Shown piece after piece: positions 21,776-27,971 of a stretch of 27,971 nucleotides of DNA. Under the pieces are notes generated by a model, which had not been told where the DNA came from, made no database searches, and saw only the letters and a list, made by a program, of their open reading frames with translations. Position 1 is the first letter of the stretch, and every line of letters begins with the position of its first letter. This DNA comes from Hypsibius dujardini. Lineage: Eukaryota; Tardigrada; Eutardigrada; Parachela; Hypsibiidae. Location of the stretch: positions 1 to 27,971 of the forward strand of contig LRSR01003771.1 of the NCBI GenBank assembly GCA_001579985.1, written 5' to 3'. The position numbers were made by a program, and so were the translations under genes.

Positions 21776-21953
21776 GTACCAGGCAAACGCGATGGGTTGA
21801 ATCAGTGGGGTGGCGGAGGGCGCCACAAGTGTAAATTGTGAACAGCACTCATTCAATTTACAGCACTCATTCAATATCGGAGGGGTGGCGCCCTCCGCCA
21901 CCCCACCGATTCAACCCATGTAGCGATTCAACCCATCGCGTTTTGCCTGGTAC
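21776..21953. mobile_element. Foldback element, about 178 bases, abutting the previous element
   Basis: The left arm GTACCAGGCAAACGCGATGG (then GTTGAATC and GGGGTGGCGGAGGGCGCCA) is mirrored on the right by TGGCGCCCTCCGCCACCCC, GATTCAACCC and GCGTTTTGCCTGGTAC. The right arm carries an extra GATTCAACCC copy. A 15-base direct repeat (CAGCACTCATTCAAT) lies in the loop. The termini differ from the neighbouring element, so this is a different family; the two share the GTAC junction. Confidence 0.85.
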
Positions 21954-22059
21954 GAGTGGTGTTTTGTAATTTGATCTAAAAAATATTTCTCGTAAGTGGT
22001 CGAGAAGTGGCTTTTGTATTTTACTAAAGTGAAAGAGAAATGTTAAATCGGCGTACCAG

Positions 22060-22235
22060 AATTTCGCTGTATTTTTTAAAGCTCTAAAACTTACTTTAAA
22101 TACCTGAATATTTTTTAAACTTTTATTTTAAGTTTGGAAGACTCTTTTAAATGAAATAATTTTATATTTTCATATACTTTGGGATGATTTTATAAATTGT
22201 TCTTGCTAATTTAAATTCTAAACATTAAATTTAAA
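22060..22235. repeat. AT-rich block with TTTAAA motifs
   Basis: About six TTTAAA hexamers in 175 bases, resembling the block at 16011-16300, and again next to a foldback element. There is no coding capacity. Confidence 0.45.
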
Positions 22236-22352
22236 CAAAACTATGTACGAGAGACTTGTACTAAAGAGAGACACACTCTCTCTACATCGCCTGTAATAAG
22301 CCGTAGTCTTTTTTATTGTTGCACAACACCTGGTGTGTAATATGCATCAACC

Positions 22353-22485
22353 TTGTACACACGTGGCAAAAACCTTGCGCTAACCGAGTTAAGCCATTAC
22401 ACTCGTTGCACGGCTGTTGTACACAGTCATCGAGTTAAAGTACTTTATTCGGTCAGCGCAATTTGTTTCGCCACGTGTGTAAATA
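22353..22485. mobile_element. Imperfect hairpin element, about 130 bases
   Basis: TACACACGTGGCAAAAACCT then TGCGCTAACCGAGTTAA at the left is mirrored, with several mismatches, by TTATTCGGTCAGCGCAATTT and CGCCACGTGTGTA at the right. It is probably an old MITE, upstream of the second peroxiredoxin gene. Confidence 0.65.
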
Positions 22486-22873
22486 CTGCTCCCTAATCTA
22501 AATAATGGATTTTTCTTCTTCCCTCAAGGACACACCACACCTCCTGCCATCTGTCACACCAACGACCCGATAATTGATTTTTTCAATCGAGGTACTAGTA
22601 CCTGGATGTGCCGGTCCTCCGATCTATTAGACCATTTCAGGTCGACCGCGGGAAACTCACAGGAGACAGACAGCAGATTCTGATGCATTTGCCCGTATAA
22701 ATTGACCCTGGAGGAGCCCTCGGGGAACACTAACAACATTTTCATTCGTCCACCCCTTCTTCCTCCGCCATCCAAGCAACATCCCGCGACGTTAGCCGAG
22801 CATTAGTTTCTCCTTTTCAACTTCAAAATATTCCCTCCGACCCTCTACACATCTTTAGGCTGACTGTTGGAAG

Positions 22874-23729
22874 ATGTCGTTTCTCAGCCCGCGACTGTTC
22901 ATCGGGGAACCGGCGCCGGACTTTACAGCCACAGCCCTCATCGACTTCCAGTTTGAGGAGCTGACCCTGTCCTCCTATCGCGGGAAGTACGTCGTCTTCT
23001 TCTTCTGGCCCGCTGACTTCACCTTTGTCTGTCCGACCGAGCTGATCGCTTTCAGCGACCGCATCGCCGAGTTCAAGAAGATCGACTGCGAGGTCATTGG
23101 GATTTCCTGTGACAGTCACTTCTGCCATTTGGCTTGGTAATTAGACACGCGCGATTATACCTTGCCCGAAAGCAGCGCGATAACGTATTCGACAGTTTCT
23201 CACCTCTATCACATCTCCGTTATTGCAGGGTTCAAGTTCCGCGTAAGATGGGCGGCTTGGGAGACATCAAATACCCGATGGTTGCTGACCACAATGCTGG
23301 TGCGAACTGAACTGAACATAATCGCTACCACCATCATGGACACTTATTTCCATCCGCAAAATATTCTGAAAATATTTTCAGAAATCACGAAGTCGTACGG
23401 CGTTTACTGCCACAAGGAGGGCAACGCTTACCGAGCGCTGTTCATCATCGACAGGAAGGGAGATCTCCGTCAGATTACGATCAATGTGCGTGGGTTTGCA
23501 AATTTTTAGGGTCAAATTGGAATTTACACTGTAATTATGTAAGACTCTCGTGTGGTCTCTGTACCGAAATAGAGATGTAGACAGGGACGAGAAACTTCGA
23601 TCGATCAGGCACTGAGGCAAACAACCAGATAGGTAGCGATAGACAGTTAGACCAACAAAGTGACAACCGGACGAACGGATGAACGGCAAGGAAGCAGGCA
23701 TGCAGGCAGACAGTCAAACAGACAGTCAA

Positions 23730-23778
<49 letters not shown>

Positions 23779-24300
23779 TAAACAGATAAACAGATAAACA
23801 GATAAACAATCAGATAAACAATCAGGGAAACTGACGGATTAACATTCGGAGCAATTGTCTATGGGGAGGTGCGGTATGAGTCCAATATATGGACATGCAT
23901 AAATGTAGTATACCATAGCTCTGTGGCTATACCATGTGTAATCATGTATGCCTGATAGGTAGTGCTGACAGATTATTTGGATCCTTAGCAAAAAATGACC
24001 AGTGCGTTTTATATTACTATAGGATATGCATGTCGGACGCAGCATTGATGAGGCACTTCGCCTGGTTCAGGCTTTCCAGTTTGCCGATGAGCACGGAATG
24101 GTTTGCCCGGGTACGAGGCGGATCTACTGTTGTAGTAGTACTGTTGGTTTCCATATTCCGCTACTAGTACCGGTACAGTCTGTCCAAAGAGACACTTGAT
24201 AATATTCTGCTGTACCGCATTTGCAGCTGGCTGGAAGCCCGGCGATGACGGGATGCACGCCGACACAAAAAAGTCCAAGGAGTACTTCAATAAACACTAA
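22874..24300 (+). CDS. Typical 2-Cys peroxiredoxin, copy B, complete, five exons
   Basis: Tandem paralogue of copy A. Exons are 22874-23136, 23229-23299, 23382-23485, 24023-24110 and 24227-24300, in phase, giving 199 residues. The peroxidatic cysteine is C53 in DFTFVCPTE, with P46, T50 and R129. The resolving cysteine is C174 in HGMVCPAGW. Both GGLG (96-99) and YF (195-196) are present, the combination typical of overoxidation-sensitive eukaryotic enzymes. Unusual features: W45 replaces the near-invariant tyrosine before the active-site proline (FFFWPADF), there are extra cysteines at C72, C79, C84 and C121, and A130 replaces the glycine after R129. It lacks copy A's first intron, and its intron 2 lies 13 coding bases upstream of copy A's intron 3. 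Intron 3 holds an ACAG array. AATAAA at 24289-24294 overlaps the last codons, upstream of the stop. It appears functional. Confidence 0.95.
23704..23825. repeat. (ACAG)n array in peroxiredoxin B intron 3
   Basis: ACAG units with AAACAGTC at the left and ATAAACAG units at the right, in the 537-base intron. Confidence 0.95.
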
Positions 24301-24566
24301 TCCCCTTATCCCAACGTCCCTCTCGCCCAGAAGTGCTAACCTATTTCATCCACGCAAGCGAGCTCCATGGTCTACTACCCATCCATAGATCGCTGAAACA
24401 GGTGCACTTCAATTTACGCATTCAATGGAACCAATAACGCCATTCTGCGGTGTTAAATGAAGCGTCATTACATAATATTGACTTCTATGTCGCATCCGCA
24501 CTCTTATTCAATTGCCAACCATTTTGAGGCGTGTGCCAAACATGTTTTCGCACTTTTATTATGAAG

Positions 24567-24824
24567 CACACACACACAGACACACGCAGACACACACACA
24601 GACACACACAGGCACACGCAGGCACACGCAGACACACACACAGACACACACAGACACACACAGACAAACACAGACACACACAGACACAGACACACAGACA
24701 AACACAGACACACACAGACAAACACAGACACACACAGACACACAGACAGACACACACAGACAAACACAGACACACACAGACACACACAGACACACACAGA
24801 CACACACAGACACCACACACACAG
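24567..24824. repeat. (ACAC)n/(ACAG)n compound array
   Basis: About 258 bases of CACACACAGA-type units with occasional GCAGG and AAAC variants. It is the longest simple repeat in the window, 270 bases past the peroxiredoxin B stop. Confidence 0.95.
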
Positions 24825-24968
24825 TGGACTTAAATTGACCGAACCTGAGGCTGATTAAAAAGTATAGGACATTCCCACTCTTATCACTCCAATGGGCAAC
24901 TTTTGTGCACATCCAAAAATCGATGAATTTAATCATGTATAATCAATTAATCACCCCATATAAGACAG

Positions 24969-24992
24969 GTATATATATATTATATATATATT
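24969..24992. repeat. (TA)n short array
   Basis: ATATATATAT and TATATATATA interrupted by a single TT, about 24 bases. Confidence 0.85.
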
Positions 24993-25207
24993 CATCACGC
25001 ACTGGGGGTGATTAATCGAGATTGAGAGCATGTGAATATAAATTGTTCGTTCGCCGCAATTTTTCCATTTTTACTAGTATATTAAAGTAGTGTTTCGAAT
25101 GGAGAAAAAAAATGTAAAAAAATGACGATTAGCAAATCGAAAATTCGGTCGAAAAAATTTCTAAACAAACGTTTTCTCTTTGGCCTTCCCGTGGATAGTT
25201 CGTACTG

Positions 25208-25856
25208 ACTTGGGGCGATTTTCAGAGACGGATTTCCAAAACGTCTCCAACTTTTTTTCTAAATTAGTTCAATATTAATGATGATTTAAATTTTTATTTC
25301 ATCGGCGAATCTCCGAGAACATTTTTTAGGAATTTTTAAAGTTTCGAAAACAGTGAAATATTCCGTTTGCTTGAAGAATCACGATTCTTCGAAGTGAATT
25401 AAATTTGATTATTTTGACATTTTTCTGATCCCAAATTTCATTTGAAATCGATGGGCGCCAACCAAATATTTTTCGGAGATAAGAGGGCGGAGCTATGGGC
25501 AGTTTTCAAAAAGGACCGAAAATCCCAGTCAAGCTTTCCAGAGTTGGCATCTAGCTCCGCCCCCTGATGTCCGAAAAATATTTGGATGATGTCGATGGAT
25601 TCCCAATTAGATTTGAGATGGGGCAGCATCAAAAGAATTATATTTAGTGCATTTTGATAAATCGCCATTTTTAGAGTGAAGATCAAGCAAAAGGGAATAT
25701 TCCAGTGTTTTCGTAACTCTGAAATTTCGTAAAAAAAAATTCTCGGAGACTCGCCGATGAAATTATTAATAATAACCAAATAATTACTAATATTGAACTA
25801 ATTTAGAAAAAATATTGGAGACGTTTTGGAAATCCGCTCCGAAAATCGCCCCAAGT
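25208..25856. mobile_element. Large foldback element, about 650 bases
   Basis: Two arms of roughly 290-310 bases face each other around a loop of about 50 bases near 25497-25548. The outer termini match strongly: ACTTGGGGCGATTTTC and TTTCCAAAACGTCTCCAA at the left against TTGGAGACGTTTTGGAAAT and GAAAATCGCCCCAAGT at the right. Inner pairs also match, for example CAAATATTTTTCGGA with TCCGAAAAATATTTG and GGGCGGAGCTA with TAGCTCCGCCC. The arms have diverged by substitutions and small indels. No transposase frame is visible, so this is a non-autonomous foldback-type or long-TIR element. I could not identify a target-site duplication. Confidence 0.9.
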
Positions 25857-26041
25857 GAGTAGTTGTAGTCGCGGTCGCCGGTCAACCGCAGGCAAGCAGC
25901 TGTCCATTGTACAACACTTATAGATGAGTGAGATGATCTCTCGCCATACTCGAGTCTTTTGATGCTCGGACACGTGCCGTCGCTGAATAGCTACGGAAGA
26001 TCAAAGCTCGCCGCGCCGTCACCCTAACAACTGCGAAATCT

Positions 26042-26085
26042 AATGCCTGTCTGTCAGTGTCTGTCTGTGTCTGTCTGTGTCTGTG
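26042..26085. repeat. (CTGT)n with CTGTGT units, short
   Basis: GTCTGTCTGTGT-type units over about 44 bases. It is intergenic. Confidence 0.85.
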
Positions 26086-26799
26086 CTGACACAGCCAGAC
26101 CGGTTAATTTCTTGTCTGGAATCGCTAAATTTGAGCTGTTTCTAGTACGTACTAGTGCACAGTACAGTCTACAGTGTAGATGGAGGATCGCGGCATCAAC
26201 GATCATTTTCCATTTTTCGAATGCGTGATGGTGGGACTTTAGTGTCTGAAAAGTGGGTGGTGGCTATGTGCATGAAAACGAGAGGGCGTGAACTGGTGAC
26301 AGGTATAAGCGGTTGAATAGTGAGCGGCATTCGTGGTAATCACTGACCACCGCGAGTGACCATATTATCCAGACCGCAAGTGCACAGGGATCGGAAGAGA
26401 AAAACAGCGCCATTCTACGTAGACGAAGGTTGTGTTAATTGTTAGTTCCCAGTACATTGCATGTTCGTACTGTACAATCAGACCGACGGACAGCTAGACA
26501 TCCTCGAAAGCGTCGCGTCTCGGTCTTATTACCGTGCTAACTTATTTCCGGTCCGACGTTGTGGCGCCACTAGTGACCGACCATTGACGGGGAGACATGG
26601 TGTTTAAACATCGGTTGAAAATTATCCTATTTTATTTGGGATTACAGTGATGACAGACCGAGGAAACGGTGAACTTAAGCACAACCAGGCTTGGCCTTTT
26701 TTTTGGATACAGAGCGCAGACAATAGCAACAGACACATCCAGGACACAGACAATCACTTCTTCAAACGAGGAATCCAGACATCGCTTGCTGGATCTCTC

Positions 26800-26810
26800 C
26801 AGACAGACAA

Positions 26811-26857
<47 letters not shown>

Positions 26858-26968
26858 AATAGACAGACAGACATACAGACAAGCAAATAGACAGACAGGC
26901 AGATAGACAGACAAGCAGGCAGACAAGCAGACAGGCAGGCAGACAGACAGACCGACAGACCGACAGAC
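26800..26968. repeat. (ACAG)n array
   Basis: ACAG units with AAAC, ATAG, AGGC and ACCG variants over about 170 bases. It is intergenic. Confidence 0.95.
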
Positions 26969-27694
26969 TTTTACAGGCTTCGTTCGGGTTCCCTGCCTAA
27001 ATTTCTCACCCCTCAACAGTAAGTACACTAATGTGGGAATTGCTAACCCAATCCTACCTGGTGCATAGTCTCTCCTCGTACTCGCAGTCTCGTCGGGTGC
27101 TACTTTTGCTTATATACCGTAAACGTTGGCCAAAACCACTGCGGGAAAATTATTATTCGCTATTATTGACAAAAGGCACCCACTTTTATCAATACTTTTG
27201 AGCGTATAAGGCCTTTGAAGTTTGCCGCCGTGCGTTGATTGGAGCGTGGACAATTTGCGGGGACGCGGAGCGGCGCCGCTTCTGCCTCTTACCGCATGAC
27301 AGGAGGGAGCGTCCACTCTGCTGAAGCGCAAGCCAGTACAATAAAGTACGTACAAGTGCCTGGGCGTCAACCTCCTCTTCCCTCCCTGCCCGACCAAAAT
27401 TTAGTCTAGCATCATCATGTCTTCCCATTTTCTTGTCGTGGTTTTTGTTTGAAACTTCCTTTAGTTGGCATAATTTCTTTAGCAAAGCTTCCAGTGTTTA
27501 ATGTCGTAAGTACTGCAGCGGATATATACGGTGCATAAACGGGAAAGTCGATGCCCACAAAGCACACACTACTACAGAGAAAGTGGTCCGAGCTCATATC
27601 GAGTGATTTGTGATCCAGTCGTATCTTTTGATACGAGTGAGACGAGTCTTTGCAAGTGAAATTGTGCCTTTCAATCGGTTTTCTTGCCGAATCA

Positions 27695-27833
27695 ATGAGA
27701 CTTTTCTGCGGGCGGCAGAAGAAATTTACTCTTGCTGATGAGGCCAACCGCGACAACTATCCGATACCTTCATTCGGTCCATTTCAGTTGTGGAATTATT
27801 TCGAGATCCTTCATGTCCTGATACCTCTAAACG
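27695..27833 (+). CDS. Likely first exon of an unidentified gene running off the right edge
   Basis: ATG at 27695 opens 46 codons plus one base before a strong donor, GTAAGA. The peptide starts MRLFCGRQKKFTLADEANRD and continues with an aromatic/proline-rich stretch (PIPSFGPFQLWNYFE) that looks like ordered protein rather than chance sequence. I do not recognise the family. The remaining window (27834-27971) is AT-rich, as expected for intron, and no acceptor with a continuing exon is visible. The minus-strand frame over the same bases (27415-27756) is Ser/Lys-rich and looks like an antisense shadow. Confidence 0.5.
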
Positions 27834-27971
27834 GTAAGAAATTCTCCGTTTTCAGCGTTTAACTAAATAGCGAACACAGCTGGAAGGATCGTTGATGTTT
27901 ATCCTAACTGTTCGTGCTATAATGTTACGTTATACATTTTTAATATTTATGAGTTTCCATTTGTATTTCTT

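Larger units (their letters stand above)
21102..22873. other. Spacer between the two peroxiredoxin genes
   Basis: This is 1.77 kb with the 3' region of copy A and the promoter of copy B. No gene is supported. Two abutting TIR elements (21575-21953), a TTTAAA-rich block (22060-22235) and a hairpin (22353-22485) fill the middle. An acceptor-like sequence CATCTTTAG ends at 22858, 15 bases before the copy B start codon. Confidence 0.5.
24301..27694. other. About 3.4 kb without a supported gene
   Basis: Between the peroxiredoxin B stop and the right-edge exon I find no protein-like exon chain. Contents are simple repeats (24567-24824, 24969-24992, 26042-26085, 26800-26968) and a large foldback element (25208-25856). 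Open frames over the repeats are artefacts. Confidence 0.5.

Overview
This is a window of nuclear DNA from an animal. Its genes are split by short GT-AG introns (69 to about 840 bases) and encode proteins with clear metazoan counterparts. DNA transposon-like hairpins and simple repeats, mostly of the CTGT/ACAG type, fill much of the rest. The gene set (ribosomal protein eS27, katanin p80, Ubc13-type E2, typical 2-Cys peroxiredoxins), the moderate GC content and the compact introns fit a small invertebrate. Several genes have a splice-acceptor-like sequence a few bases before the start codon. That would be compatible with a lineage that uses spliced-leader trans-splicing, such as flatworms, but I cannot fix the phylum from sequence alone.

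Layout, left to right. At the left edge there may be the last exons of a plus-strand gene (108-346). Minus-strand open segments at 989-2148 look protein-like, one of them F-box-like, but I could not join them into a gene. RPS27 (2699-3287, +) is complete in four exons. It converges on a minus-strand gene (3723-4926) for an unrecognised single-pass membrane glycoprotein. A stretch of about 6 kb (4927-11026) has no gene I can support and carries several simple-sequence arrays. KATNB1 (11027-15134, +) is complete in five exons, and three of its four introns hold CTGT-family arrays. It converges on UBE2N (15631-17754, -), complete in five exons, with a palindromic element in its last intron. From 17755 to 19418 there are two imperfect hairpin elements and short tandem duplications. 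Two complete peroxiredoxin genes follow in tandem (19419-21101 and 22874-24300, both +), with four terminal-inverted-repeat elements in and between them. The rest (24301-27694) is non-genic. It holds a roughly 650-base foldback element at 25208-25856 and more simple repeats. The window ends in the likely first exon of a further plus-strand gene (27695-27833).

The genes are housekeeping genes with no operon-like common task: translation, microtubule severing, K63-linked ubiquitin signalling and peroxide removal. The peroxiredoxin pair is a local gene duplication. The most unusual content is the divergence of that pair, the orphan membrane glycoprotein, and the concentration of miniature inverted-repeat elements and simple repeats inside introns of conserved genes. 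I saw no convincing multi-gene novel system.
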